Origin: Merluccius polli
Taxonomy: Eukaryota > Chordata > Actinopteri > Gadiformes > Merlucciidae
Length of the DNA: 64,000 nucleotides
NCBI GenBank assembly: GCA_030340625.1
Contig: JAOPHQ010004838.1
Location: 465,001-529,000, forward strand
Direction of reading: 5' to 3'
Under the pieces are notes generated by a model. It saw only the letters and a list, made by a program, of their open reading frames with translations, had not been told where the DNA came from and did not search any database. Position numbers and translations under genes: made by a program. Positions 47,031 to 58,535 of the stretch are shown here, in pieces (within the stretch, counting starts at the first letter, position 1; the number at the start of each line of letters is the position of its first letter).

Positions 47031-47099
47031 ACTTGGGATCGAACCCAGCACGCAGAATTTGAAGACTGACGCGCTACCGCCACTCTACCGCTCATCCAC
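47031..47099 (-). other. tRNA-like sequence with perfect B box
   Basis: Read on the minus strand it has GAGCGGTAGAGTGGCGGTAG (A-box-like) and, about 35 bases later, GGGTTCGATCCC, a perfect RNA polymerase III B box. The anticodon stem does not pair fully and the acceptor stem is not convincing, so it is a tRNA-derived or SINE-head-like fragment rather than a gene. A weaker look-alike on the plus strand is at 46838-46905 (GGGGTTCATATGTTGCC). Confidence 0.35.
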
Positions 47100-47729
47100 G
47101 TACACAGGTGTTTTCTTTTACCTGCAAGTTGATAACTTGCAACTTGACAGTTTGTGTTGGCAAAAAGTTGGGAAACACCACGAACATATTTAGCAGTGTA
47201 TTTAGGGCAGCTGCAACCTTGCGTATCGGAAGGCACCTTTTTGCTTATATGTTCGGCATCACCAACTGTATGCAAATATGTACCCGTGGCAACACATCGC
47301 AGTGAAACACAGACACACTGCGCACGGCTTCTTTTTGTAGCATTGCCCTCATAAGGTCCAACAAGGACGACCAAATAGCGAATACCCTCTGATGAGAACC
47401 TGTATCTCTCATAAAGGGATCGGATCTGTCCCGAAAGCGGCGCTGCAGCTTTAAGAAGCCGATCTAATCGGAAAGTCTGAGCTGAAAACCTCCTCCCGAC
47501 CAGGTTTGGTTGCCAGCATAAGTTACCATGGTGATACAGCGACGCTAAAAGAGAGCGACTTTCGTAGGACAGCTAACCCAGGCTTTGAGCGCAACATACC
47601 TCGCTAACCCACTAATCGAGCTTCGTAGCAGGCACGTGCAGAGGGGGGGGCTATGGGTGCCCGAGCCCCTGCCCTTTTCCCTTTGAAGGACCAAAGTGCC
47701 CTTTTGAGCGGACCAAAGTGCCCTTTTGC

Positions 47730-47945
47730 CCCCCCCCCCCCCGCGCTCAACAATCGCGCAACAGAAATCCTCCGCTAGCCCCCCCCCCCCCCGCGCTCAA
47801 CAATCGCGCAACAGAAATCCTCCGCTAGCACGCCCCCCCCCCCCCCCCCCTCAACAACCGCGCAACAGAAATCCTCCGCTAGCACGCCTCCCCCCCCCCC
47901 CCCCCCCCCCTCAACAACCGCGCAACAGAAATCCTCCGCCCCCCA
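47730..47945. repeat. Poly-C-containing tandem repeat, 4 copies
   Basis: The unit is a poly-C run plus TCAACAATCGCGCAACAGAA and ATCCTCCGCTAGC, about 50-60 bp long. It varies mainly in poly-C length. Pro- or Gly-rich frames through it are products of the repeat. Confidence 0.9.
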
Positions 47946-48885
47946 GGAGGCATCTTTTTTTTTGTATACAGAGCATTTAATCATCAAATAAATAATGTTT
48001 TGAACAAGTAATTAACATTCTTGATGATCCCACGATGTATTCTGTAAAAGACCATGAAGAAGAACACACACACACACACATTGTACAAGTCATACTCTGT
48101 GTAGTGTTGGCAAACTTGTGTTTTTTGTGTGACTAGTGACAAATGCAGACTACTTTGCTTATGCAAAATTAGCATTCATATGATCATACCATCTAGTAAT
48201 GACGCCATCTAGCATTTGAACAACAAGCACTCATTTGAGAACAAACTGTATTAAACAAAAGAGACTCACGGTGCCCTGCTGGTTTAATAGCTAATGGATG
48301 CTAATAATAATGCAACTCGGAACAGAAAATGACATTGAATGATGTACTGCCGACCCCATTTCATTCTTTGCCAAACCAAAAAAAATGTGGAATTAAAACA
48401 GGAATAAACCAAGCTGCATCCAGCTTCACATGTGACCTGTCTCACATCTTTGTGGAGGAGAAGACTTCTGCAGTGCTTTGGGGCCACCAACTCCTAAACT
48501 CTCCATCACAATCAACTCTAATTATTTCAGTTGAGCCCTCCAATAGCCTTCCTCTCGCCATCTGAATGAGCCAAACCAGCAGAGAACTGAGTACTAGATG
48601 GTATGATCATATGAATGCTAATTTTGTATAAGCAAAGTCGTCTGCATTTGTCACTCGCCACATCAAAAATAAGTATGATTGTTCAACGTGTGTGTGTGCC
48701 CCAGAACGCTGCATAGTCTTCTTAGCTTCTGCTAAATGCCCTAAATGTAAATGTCAATGTGTGTGTTCTTCTTCATGGTTTTTTACAGAATACATCGTGG
48801 GATCATCAAGAACGTTAAGTACTTGTTCAAAACATTATTTATTTGATGAATAAATGCTCTGTGTAGAAAAAAAAGATGCCTCCTG
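47944..48885. mobile_element. Fold-back element with 255-294-bp inverted arms
   Basis: The left arm (47944-48198) starts CAGGAGGCATCTTTTTTTTT and the right arm (48592-48885) ends AAAAGATGCCTCCTG. They match along their whole length, for example around ACAGAATACATCGTGGGATC. The right arm has an extra segment near 48700-48760 resembling a LINE/SINE tail (CTTCTGCTAAATG...AAATGTAAATG). The unpaired middle is 48199-48591. No coding frame or clear TSD. Confidence 0.8.
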
Positions 48886-48920
48886 TCCTACCCAATGTCT
48901 AAAATCACCAGCCTCCACTG

Positions 48921-49295
48921 GACGAAAGGCATGGTCAAGTTTTTGTGGGCCTCTTTTACAGTTTTTTCACAGTTGTCATAACATAAAATGTAAACCTATG
49001 ACTAACCAATAGGCCATCATGTAGTTATTTAGCTAAAGGCTACTTTGATTCTCTCTCTCTTTCTTGCTCCTTCTCCCTATTGCACCCCATTTTAAAACCT
49101 TAAAATTGCCACTGGTCCAGTGTACCCTATGCTTAAGGAGATAGCACCTTTCCTTAACATTTAGAGAATTTGATAGCTCTTATCATGGCTGCCACTTAAT
49201 TAATTCCTAAGCAAAAAAGACATTTCAACCAGAGCCCTTGAACCGATGAACAGATTTTTCTTTATGGGTGCTCGCCGTAGACTTGGAATCAATGG
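48921..49295. other. Intergenic sequence; no gene seen
   Basis: Nothing recognised except a short CT run near 49053. Confidence 0.5.
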
Positions 49296-49530
49296 GTTGT
49301 GTCCACACTTTTATCATAGTTCAGTTGTAATGTATTCAAATAAAAATTACACGATCACAAATATTGTTGTATTTGTTTACAGTGTATAGTGCAAGTTGTT
49401 TGTGTATTTATTCTTAAATGCATACCTGTGAGAATCGCGTTACAGATTTGCAAACCAATTCAAAGATGTATACATCTTTTCTTTGACTAGAAATACCAAC
49501 CTACAAGTTCACAAATCTTAAATACGTTTT
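49296..49530 (-). repeat. Interspersed repeat, minus-strand copy
   Basis: Reverse-complement partner of 43481-43720. Shared phrases are ACAGTGTATAGTGCAAGTTG and, nearer the right end, GACTAGAAATACCAACCTAC with TTCACAAATCTTAA. Confidence 0.65.
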
Positions 49531-50234
49531 TTCAGTTACAAAAAATCACTTACACTTACAATACTTTACAGTGAAATTAAACTCCATATTATCGCAATCC
49601 ATTTACATGCGATTGCGAATGCTAATGTAGGAAATTGTTAATGTTGGGCAATTTTTTTTTTTTTAAACCGTTAAAACCTCTCCACAAAACATTGAGGTTT
49701 ATGGTTCAATCGTCAAAAAACGCAAATCGTATAATTTAGCGAGAGCGCGTCTATGTCTGTTTCCAATGTGCTGCTACACTCTCTTCTGCCACAGGGTGGA
49801 AGCAATCGTCTGCAAATCACTTTTTTCCCCATTCTTGCTTCATACATAATAAACTCATTAACAAATCCAGTATGAGGCTATTAAGTAAGCATGTTTGAGT
49901 AATAGACTAGCAATGAATTACGACCTTCATAAGCTTGGGATTTATAACTTTGTGTTAGTAGGCTCGGCTAGGCCTATAAGCCGAAAGGATTTATTCTATC
50001 ACTATTATATATGGCTATTGGTTGCCTCAAACGGGGTGATTTTGACAAGAAGTTTCACCGGGAGATGGAGCGGCGTAGCCAGCCAGCTTGAGTACAGCAA
50101 GAGCATCGTATTTCATGTTTTCTCTCTGTATTCTGCATGTATGCGATATAGTTTGAAACATAATTTGACCTTACTCATTCATGCTTACATCCCGGTCTGT
50201 GGTATAAGGTTATGTTTTATTGATTTTTAGTTCT
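49531..50234. other. AT-rich intergenic sequence; no gene seen
   Basis: A 111-codon frame at 49895-50230 has no recognisable domain and ordinary AT-rich composition. I treat it as chance. Confidence 0.5.
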
Positions 50235-50606
50235 TAGTTATTTTTTTCCTGTTGGTTTGGAAAATACTAACCCCTTGTCTTGTTTCAGATTTCCTCACTT
50301 CCTGCCCTCATGCATCTTACACTCGTATGATCACCTGCCCCAGCCTAATTAGTTATACCTGTGTCCAATTACCCTCCTTTTGTATTTAATCTTCCCTCTC
50401 CTTGGGCCAGTTTGAGACCTTGTAATAGACCGTGCTTCTTGTGTTATTTCGACTATTCTCTAGCCAAGCGTTTTAGATACCTCTGCCTGATTACTGGACT
50501 GATTTTGTGGACCGAACCTCTGCCTGAAGTCCAAGACATTTTTATTCTACCTGCCTTGAGTGTTGAGGCATGCACTTGAATCCACTGTTATTACCAGCGT
50601 TACAAC
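50235..50606 (+). mobile_element. Degraded LTR-type repeat fragment
   Basis: The order CCTGCCCCAGCCTAATTAG, ATACCTGTGTCCAATTACC, TTTTGTATTTAATC, GACCGAACCTCTGCCTGAAG and finally TGCACTTGAATCCACTGTTA recalls the LTR or leader of common fish Gypsy-type retrotransposons. No PBS, TSD or second LTR was found, so this rests on remembered wording of that repeat. Confidence 0.35.
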
Positions 50607-50615
50607 ACCTACTTT

Positions 50616-50725
50616 TTTAAGGTTGTGGAGTAAGCAAGAAATCCACCAGCACTTTGTGTACATTTGTGTACACAAAGTGTACATATCAATTGATATGTAC
50701 ACTTTGTGTACACATCAACCTTAAA
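50616..50725. repeat. Palindromic mini-element flanked by TTAA
   Basis: A perfect 50-bp palindrome (50665-50714, centre CAATTG) lies inside an outer 10-bp inverted repeat TTTAAGGTTG (50616) / CAACCTTAAA (50725). TTAA sits at both outer edges, as for piggyBac-type insertion. Only about 110 bp long and non-coding. Confidence 0.8.
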
Positions 50726-50814
50726 GCCATAAAGGTAGGGCCAATTTTGGGGAAAAGAAAAAACTTGCTGGATGCATGTTGCATGTGTCGGAGAATAAAG
50801 GACGTTTTTCAACC

Positions 50815-51375
50815 TTAATCTTATTCTACTATAAATGTCTGCAATTGTATTTTAGTCATTCATGATCTCGTCATAGCGCTTAGCTGCCATTTTAGCGCCT
50901 TCACTATCGTTCTCAAGCACATCCCACTGATTGGCTTACGTCACATCAAATTCTCTAGCCTCAATTGACAGCAGTGGACAGTTGGCATGACCCCAGATCA
51001 GTGGCAGTTGGAGAAATTCGAAATAAGTGTGACAAACCAAACAAGCGCTTATAACGAGAGACATATTTTGAGACGGCATTGATATGGACACGGCATCATT
51101 TTATACAACCGCTAACCGTTCTATCAGAAAATTGCCCAATCATGCCGAAGCACAAAAGCATGACAGAGTACAGCAGAAGAAGAGGGCCGCGCACACAGTG
51201 ACTCAACAGTATACCAGAAGTCAGCTGCTTCATTTCCTGGCTTTGCCACTTGTGCGCTCCTTCATTGTTATTCACAAGAGGAGCGCACCCCCTCACCAAG
51301 CTAACTCATGGGGTGGGCAAGGTCAGGAGTTGTCTTGCTCATACACAGCAGCGTTCACAGCCCTACATCCTTAAC
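50815..51375. other. Intergenic sequence; no gene seen
   Basis: No repeats or splice-bounded frames recognised. Confidence 0.5.
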
Positions 51376-51463
51376 CTATTCTCCACACATGTATAGACAC
51401 GTACACATACGCAGACCCACATACATGCATACACACACACTCTTACTAACACACCTGCAAACT

Positions 51464-51504
<41 letters not shown>

Positions 51505-51695
51505 GCATACATACTAACACACATGCAAACTAACACGCACACACTCACATACATACTCAGACAAATGCAAACACACACACATACTAACACACATGCAAAC
51601 TAACCACACACAAACACACACACACATACACTCATACATATACATACTGACACACACACTTGCACACGCATACTAATACACACACACACACACCT
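51376..51695. repeat. CA-rich satellite with ACTAACAC phrases
   Basis: (CA)n runs alternate with CATACTAACACACATGCAAA-type phrases repeated several times, giving an irregular higher-order repeat. Confidence 0.9.
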
Positions 51696-52299
51696 AATCC
51701 CTCCCGCTGCTAACCTCTGGGAGCGGCACATGCACTCCCAGTGTGATCAAGGAGTGTTGCCCCGGCCTCCCACACTATCAGTGGCGGTGCACGAGCGGGA
51801 CAAATCACTATGGGGGTGGGTCTATATTCAGGCTCAGGATGGTAGGGAGTGTGTAACGTTTCTTGAATTTTAACCAATTACATTCACAGTGCAGTTGTTC
51901 CTCTAAGAACCATGCAGAGTCTCTACTGCTGTTGTAGGCAGGCAGCAAAGGCAAGCAGCTTCAAGGCTTCATAGAACACAGTTATCTGTTGTTGAGAAGA
52001 CAACAGATTTCAATATGCAAGATTTAAATATACCATATATAATGATACATTGTGATAATACCAATTGAGCCGTATATATATATGTATATATACTGTATAT
52101 TGCAGTTTTACTGCCATTGAGGGCAGATGTCTTCAAGAATCTGATAGATACTCTTATGAATCTTAGATATATGACTGTTTTACAACTCCTTACTGGCATA
52201 CTTTAATACAACATGAAAGGTGTTGGTTGAAGTTGAGCAACAAACAACTTTCCTAATTAAATAGGTGTTTGTTTGAGCCGATAATGAAATACTAAAATA

Positions 52300-52640
52300 A
52301 CTATTTGTTGTCTATTAGGATCCCCATTAGCTGTGCCAGCACGCACCAGTGCCAGCTATTTTTTCTGGTTCCAGACACTCACGCTCATTTACGCTCAAAA
52401 CAATAAAATAAAACAAAATATTTCAATTACATTTTAAATAACAAATTATACAGATAATAAGGATAATAAAGATAATAATAGCAAAAGAACCAAGCACAAG
52501 ACAAGGACACAAAATGAATTAATATTACAAAAATCAACCTACCATTACAAAAAGGCAACTCACACTGTTTTTACTGACACAGTTCGAATAATCACTCAAC
52601 GTCCTTTTAAGTGATGCTATATCATAACTGTCCATAAGGG
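52300..52640 (-). mobile_element. LINE/SINE 3' fragment
   Basis: On the minus strand the sequence ends ACAGCTAATGGGGATCCTAA before TAGACAACAAATAG. CTAATGGGGATCC(T)AATAAA is a tail remembered from widespread teleost retroelements. The preceding body on the minus strand, AT-rich with few landmarks, fits a 5'-truncated copy. No coding part remains. Confidence 0.4.
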
Positions 52641-55600
52641 AGTGCGTGGGCCGTTGTCAATGCTTTCCTACGGAGCAACACCTCTAAAAGTTTCCCACTG
52701 AAACGGCACCGGAGAAACTTCTGAATGACCTCTTTTTACACAAAGCTTCACAAGGCATATACTGCCAGGTAAGCTCCCCCTGGCATATAAATGGCACATT
52801 TCGAATGAATTAACGTCTGAGCTGTTTTTAATGTCACATTTTCTTCGCTGTGACCTTGCATGGAACGCATCTCCCCTCCTCGTCTCCCTGTGATGATAGA
52901 CTGCTGCGTTTTGCTTTATGAGGATTTTTCGCGTTCGTCTTCAGCCAAAAATGTTATATCAGGTGGCAATCTGACAACTCAATGGTTTAACACACAGTTT
53001 TTTTCAGGCCTGCCGCCATTAGTTTCATTGGCACTTTCAGAGACGCCTGCCAATGTCTTTTCTTTTTTTCTTTTTCTGCAAACTTCCAATTGTTTGACTC
53101 ACGCGAAAAACCCTCAAAACAATGCAAACAGCAAATGAAGCTACGGCTTGTGTAGAGCAATAGTCTTTGTCAACCTTTGAATGTTTCTTTGGTTCCATAT
53201 GCCTGCTATTCTAGGTGAGCCAACAAGCGATGCAGATGATCTACAAAGTGAAAAGGAGGAACAGAGGGATTGTCAGGAGGCTGGGATGCATATAATTGTG
53301 CATGCATTATGCCTCTTGCGTGCTTGTTATGCCATCTGGAATTGTTTGGGGAAATGCTGCAAGATCCAACTTTTCCCAAGTAATGAAAGATACCGAGGAG
53401 TTGGTTTGTTTTCCCGCCATTCCAAGATTGGTGGTTTTGTTTTTTTGGTTCTGGTCCTGGAGAGGGTGAGGTGTACTCCCACCACACTCACACATGTATT
53501 CCCCAGCATATTGATGATGAAATGGCTTGTAAACAAGACATCAGTATAAAAGTAAAGAACATCTTGCTTCAGACTTCAGACTATAATGAAAAGCAAATAT
53601 TAATTCAAATGTAATCTTTCCTCATTGCCACAATAGCTTTAAAAAGGTCATTCAAACCCACTGTGTATAAGGAAGATATGGTTGCCTGTTTAACTTCCGA
53701 TGCCTCACAAACTATTTTATTCTTGCCAACGATTTTGTTCGTATTGCAATGCCAGTAGTAATTGCTTCTAAGCACACATGGCTGTGCTCTTGGTATCAGT
53801 AGTATTTGCTATAATTATGTACCTGTTCAGGTTTTTGATTGCATTGTCTGTTGCATCCACAATAACATTCATACCCCTGTACCATGCTTGGCTAAATCCT
53901 GACGCATTATGCAGCTATGCCCTTGGTTGGCAGAATTAACCGTTTGTGGAGCAGCAGGTAGCAGCAATATGTGCAGAAAGACCGTCTTCGTCACCAATGA
54001 AACACTCGCACACTGCACACATGACTACATGTCTGCTTTGGCCCCTATTTGAACACGGGCAAACATAAACAGGATTAAATCACAAAAAAACAAACTTTCA
54101 CAGGAGCCAGAGCGTAAAGAGACATCGTAAACCTGCATGCCCATAAACACAGAGATCCATTGTCCCCGTCAGGGTGATTTAGCAAGTGAATTTCTGAGGC
54201 ATCGCTAACAAGTACCGTCGCATTGAAATAGGTTATATGCGTATGCATGAGCCATAAGTCATTTGCACTCACAAAGGCACATGCCTTGGCGGAGTGTCAT
54301 CAAACAATGAGCTCTTGCGCTGACATTTCAGTTTCGCCGTGTTCAGATTACTGGTATTACAATTTGTTCCTCTAGATAGCCATAGAGTGGTTCTAGTTTT
54401 TGTTCTTTTTTAACACATCCTGAAAAGCATGCATGGCAAAAATACGAATACCTTCATATAGCGTTGATAATCAATGCCTCACTTTTACCAAACTTGGCAT
54501 CATCAACCAAGTGTAGGGAGGTTTCTATCATACATATCTTACAGTTCAGTATTATCGCTCTGCGGGAGGGGGGGACAAATGCAGTCTGAGGAATGCTTTC
54601 ATTAAGAGCTGATTTCTATTAATCTCCAGGGCGTTTGTGTTCACCCCTTTTAAGAGCCCTTGAAAATATTGCTGGCGGAGAACTGAAAGGTCAGCATGTC
54701 TGAGACCTCTCCGGTGAGCGCCTTCTCTGTGCCTGGGAGCTTTTATCACAGACAGAGCGAGAGAGCCTTGTAACCCTCCTGTGATCAGCTCTTTGCATTA
54801 TTTATATTTCCTCTGGGCCTAAAGAGGGGCTAACTGTAGAGTAACCTCCCTTATTGAGCTCTCCCCAATCAAGGCATTGGAAGGATTCAAACTGGTGCAC
54901 TCGTCTTTGTCGATGCCTGGATCGGCTTTTGCACGAGACACGATGCCACAGACGGACATGGTTTCTCTTCTATGCTATCGTCGCTTTACTGCAGAGCCCA
55001 ACCCTGAAGACGATGGCTGTACAGACATCGCTGTGCATTAACATTGCGGTCAAATGCTTTCAAACCCTAGTTGATCCCTGAGATATGTTTTCAAACCATA
55101 GAGTTGAATTCTGACATAGGTCTAAACTCTCCTGAGGTCTTTGGTCAAAAACATCTCACAATATGAAGGGGTTAGCACAGCCCGATCACTGGCTTTTCTC
55201 TCGATGCCATCAGTGAAGCCCACGTCAGCGGGGCTGCTCTTTTATCACCGCCACGTGTCGGTAAATGAAACCGAGCGATAGATGAGACGGATTCAGGCAG
55301 ATCAAACGTAGAACCAAGCCCCGGGGGAGTCTTATCCGTCCCTCCCCTGCGGGGCTTTAGAGCTGCGCGGCAAGCACTGCGACCCAGGCGCCTCACCTGC
55401 CTCTCCAGCCACGAGCAGGCAGATGATGGAGTCATCATTAATTAACATCTCCCGGTCTGACTCCTGCCATCTGGCCACGGAGACACTGACTGACTTAAGG
55501 CCTCGGGGCTTTCGCTCGATCAACTATTCAGAAATGCACTCCCAACACTTCTTCTTGGCTTGGAGACAACAATGCCAGAAGGGGCTTTGTACTATTTATA

Positions 55601-56059
55601 CCACTTAGAAATTGTGTCGCCGTGGCCTAGCTGTCCTGCTGACAACGGACACAACAGCAGACTGAGGCTCAGACTTGATGAGAAATGTTTGGGTGTTTAT
55701 TTTTTATTTTTCTTCTTCTTCTCAAGCCTCTACAGCTTTTGCCACTCTGCATCGACGTTGAATAAAAAGGTGATCCCAGCGGAAATATGGCCCACGTGCA
55801 TCCAATCCTTCAGCTGCACATTTGCAAGCGCTGCTGCAAGCACACTCGGGCCATTTCCATTTAGATAGGCAGGACGGGGGTGACGGCAAACTTTTTGGGG
55901 AGTCAAGACGTGCGTGGATATGCTTCACACATGGCCTCTCCTCACCTCTCCATTGTCCTTTCCTTCGTGCCTCTCCTCTTTGCTTTTTCTCCCCACTCTC
56001 TTTTTTTCTCCTCATCCTCTCCTCTCCTACAGAGCGCAGTTCTGATTAGACTTATGTTG
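52641..56059. other. Low-repeat intergenic block; possible regulatory DNA
   Basis: The longest stretch without transposons on this side. The part at 54550-55520 has raised GC and the core GAGTCATCATTAATTAAC (about 55428-55445). The sequences TCATTAAGAGCTGATTTC and TAATCTCCAGGGCG near 54600 also look constrained. Frames at 53181-53549 and elsewhere have no domain or splice signals. Nothing is called as a gene. Confidence 0.35.
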
Positions 56060-56195
56060 AACCCATCAGACAGCCCCTGACACACACATCTACACACATA
56101 CTAACACACACACACGTGCACATGCACACACACACATGCATGTACACACACATACACAAGTGTGCACGCGCACACACACACATACACATGCCATT
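56060..56195. repeat. Imperfect (CA)n tract
   Basis: CA repeats with TG and CG interruptions. A poly-C plus CA run follows at 56520-56543. Confidence 0.85.
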
Positions 56196-57184
56196 TATTC
56201 AAAACAAAGTAAAGGGGCCCATGATTGGACCATCTTAAACTGTCCGTGCTGGTGATACGTCGCTTCATTGCCTCTCCACCTTGCTCTCTGCCATCGCTAC
56301 GAGTCGCAAATAAATCATCGAACAAGTCCCTCTGATTGAACTCTCAGCTTGACTGATTTGGAGGTGGTTTCGGACTCGTTGAGGGCCTGAGCAATGATGT
56401 GATACGAGTGGAGGGGCCGCTGTCGTCACGTCCTCTCCTCTCGTCTGTTGTAACACTGATAGACGTGCGAATCACACCCTGATTTATGTCAACAGCTTTG
56501 CCACCCTTCTCTCAGTGCCCCCCCCCCCCACACACACACACACGTGCTGTTTGTGTGCACTTAACTCTGCGAATTGATTGATTGACTGCATCAGGATCAT
56601 CGAAGATTAACGCCAGCGTCTGTCTGTCTGTCGGCCCGGAAAATCCTTTTTTTTTTGTAGTTCTATTGTTTTGCTCTTTTCTGTGTTCGATCGTCTTTAA
56701 ATGGGATATATTTATGAGGCAAAAAGCGCCTGAAAGGAAACTAGGTAATTGTGAAGGTCGCCGCGGGCCGCTGTCTCCATATTAACGAGGCACGCTGGCT
56801 GCTAATGGGTCCACAGCAATACATATTGGCACGATGGAATCGTTAAAATGGATCTCAAGTCTTGAAACTGCTCAGCTTCATTTTTCCTCATCTGTTACTT
56901 TTCATCTTCTCCACTTTCACACTCCATTACAGTGTGTGTGTGTGTGTTGTGTGTGTCAGGGACACTGTGGCTGTCCAGGCTATATTGCTGGATCGATGAC
57001 GGTAGTATTTCTATGCCTCGCCCACCATTGTTTCCTCTCAGCCCACCACACACCCACCCCCACCCCTCTTCTCAGCCATAATCGACCAACCAAAATTAAG
57101 TCTGTCCCACGGTCTACCTTTCCCCACAGAAACCACATCAATGATTTTGTAAGATGCTCCCATAGCACCTCAATTTGTCCTGTG
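56196..57184. other. Intergenic sequence; no gene seen
   Basis: A short GT run is at 56934-56957. No exon recognised. Confidence 0.5.
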
Positions 57185-57256
57185 CTTAAGCCTTACTTGT
57201 AAGTCGCCTTTGGATAAAAGCATCTACTAAATGACTGCTGAATGTAAATGTAAAAT
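57185..57256 (+). mobile_element. LINE/SINE 3' tail
   Basis: AAGTCGCCTTTGGATAAAAG followed by CATCTACTAAATGACTGCTG and the short-period end AATGTAAATGTAAAA. This is the tail of a very common teleost LINE/SINE family. The body to its left was not recognised, so the copy is truncated or old. Confidence 0.6.
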
Positions 57257-57360
57257 CTCTGGCTAACATTTCTGCTTTTCCCTCAAAATGACCCGCACAA
57301 TCGTCATCGGTTTAGATGATGGTCGCTCAACACCATGGCATATTCATTCACAGGGTAGAC

Positions 57361-57400
<40 letters not shown>

Positions 57401-57401
57401 G
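57361..57401. repeat. (TTG)n microsatellite
   Basis: Over 13 perfect TTG/GTT units. The poly-Leu frame is an artefact of it. Confidence 0.95.
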
Positions 57402-57900
57402 ATGATGTATTGTCTAAGGACTAACAACAACAACAAAAAAATCAGAAAAATAATTCTAAAGTGTCAATGCTATATTTGACTTTGTAATTGTTTGGAACAA
57501 GAAGCTGTTCACTATCGGCAAATCACTGACTGCAAGCGCAGACGTTTAACGTTGAACTCCTCCCATCTTCTCCATCTCATTCGATGGATCAACTGATCGT
57601 CTAGTAAAGTGACACCTGCACCTGCATCATTCTGAACCCCACCCCATCCCTGAATGTGAGAAACTCAATAAAAGTGAAAGAGCAAATGTAGTACAACTTA
57701 CCCTGGCATATGGAAAACAAGGCTTAGCGTAAGCCCGCTGTAATCCCTGTGTCTCTGTTGATAGCGGCAGGCCCATACTCGCCATCCCGCTACTGCGCAC
57801 TGCATACATGTACATCAACAGATGAGGAACGCCTGCCCCCAGCTGGCAAATGATAACTGGTCAGGTGACTCACAACACTGCATGTGTCGGACAGTAGTCG

Positions 57901-58118
57901 CAGGGCCGTCTCTAGCTAATTTAGCGCCCTAGGCGAGATTGTCGCTGGGGGGGGGGGGGGGGGGGGCGCGATTGTCAACGGGGGGGGGGGGGCTGAGTTG
58001 TCGGGTGACAATCGCGGACCTACGACCGACGGGCGCCCCAAGGGTGCCTCGCGGCGCCCCTCCAGCAGATGGCGCTCTAGGCGACCGCCTATGTCGCCTA
58101 TGCCTAGAGCCGGCCCTG
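57901..58118. mobile_element. hAT MITE (218 bp)
   Basis: Exact 8-bp duplication AGTAGTCG at 57893-57900 and 58119-58126. The ends are inverted: CAGGGCCGTCTCTAG on the left, CTAGAGCCGGCCCTG on the right. The inside contains two poly-G runs (about 57948-57966 and 57980-57991) and GCCTAGAGC/GCGCCCTAGGCGA-type motifs. No coding frame. Confidence 0.92.
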
Positions 58119-58126
58119 AGTAGTCG

Positions 58127-58530
58127 GACAGTGTGGAACCCACACTGCCAATGTCTAAGGAGAGAAGGGTAGATACCATTAGATATCCTTTACCTAGGAG
58201 GAGTCATAAATATTCAGCATTGTCTCTCTCGCTACCCTATCAATTACCCAAAAAATGATCCAGGCATAGTATTTTTTTCACTTCTATCAAACATGTGTCA
58301 TTCAACTGTACTGCAGAAAGCATTCCTTAAACGTGATGTATGGTTCATTGTCCGTGTACGTTTGCAAACTCCACCTCCTCCTTGATGCCTACCCCCCAGT
58401 CCCGCTGCGTGTACACAATCTACACCAACAGGCAGTGGTGGCCTGAGTTCTGATTCGTCACAGTCTCAGAGCTTCCCTGATTGGTCACAGGCTACAGGGA
58501 GCGACAAAAAAACAGTTGATCTCCTATTTA
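58127..58530. other. Intergenic sequence between MITE and retrotransposon
   Basis: No gene, no microsatellite. It ends in the retrotransposon's target site GCCAC (58531-58535). Confidence 0.6.
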
Positions 58531-58535
58531 GCCAC

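Larger units (their letters stand above)
46310..47630. mobile_element. PIF/Harbinger- or ISL2EU-like non-autonomous element
   Basis: Left end GGTATACTACGAAGCTCG (CTACGAAGCTCG at 46317-46328), right end CGAGCTTCGTAG at 47617-47628. Ends of the CTACGAAGC type are recalled from fish PIF/Harbinger and ISL2EU families. The 87-residue frame at 46295-46558 has no known domain. The element contains a strong hairpin and two tRNA-like patches. Confidence 0.5.
46270..48920. mobile_element. TIR transposon, outer layer of a second nest
   Basis: The left end begins CAGTGGAGGCTGGTGACTTT and the right end is ATCACCAGCCTCCACTG (48920). About 34 bp are inverted with a few mismatches (46270-46303 against 48887-48920). 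No matching flanking duplication was found. The 2.65-kb span is filled by a Harbinger-like element, a poly-C tandem repeat and a large fold-back structure, and no transposase was recognised. Confidence 0.65.

Noticed and set aside
46838..47099. Functional tRNA genes
   Set aside because: B boxes are present but the stems do not pair well enough for a cloverleaf.
47726..47987. Pro-rich (plus) and Gly-rich (minus) frames
   Set aside because: Artefacts of poly-C-containing tandem repeats.
49895..50230. 111-codon frame as a membrane protein
   Set aside because: No domain, no splice context, AT-rich chance frame.
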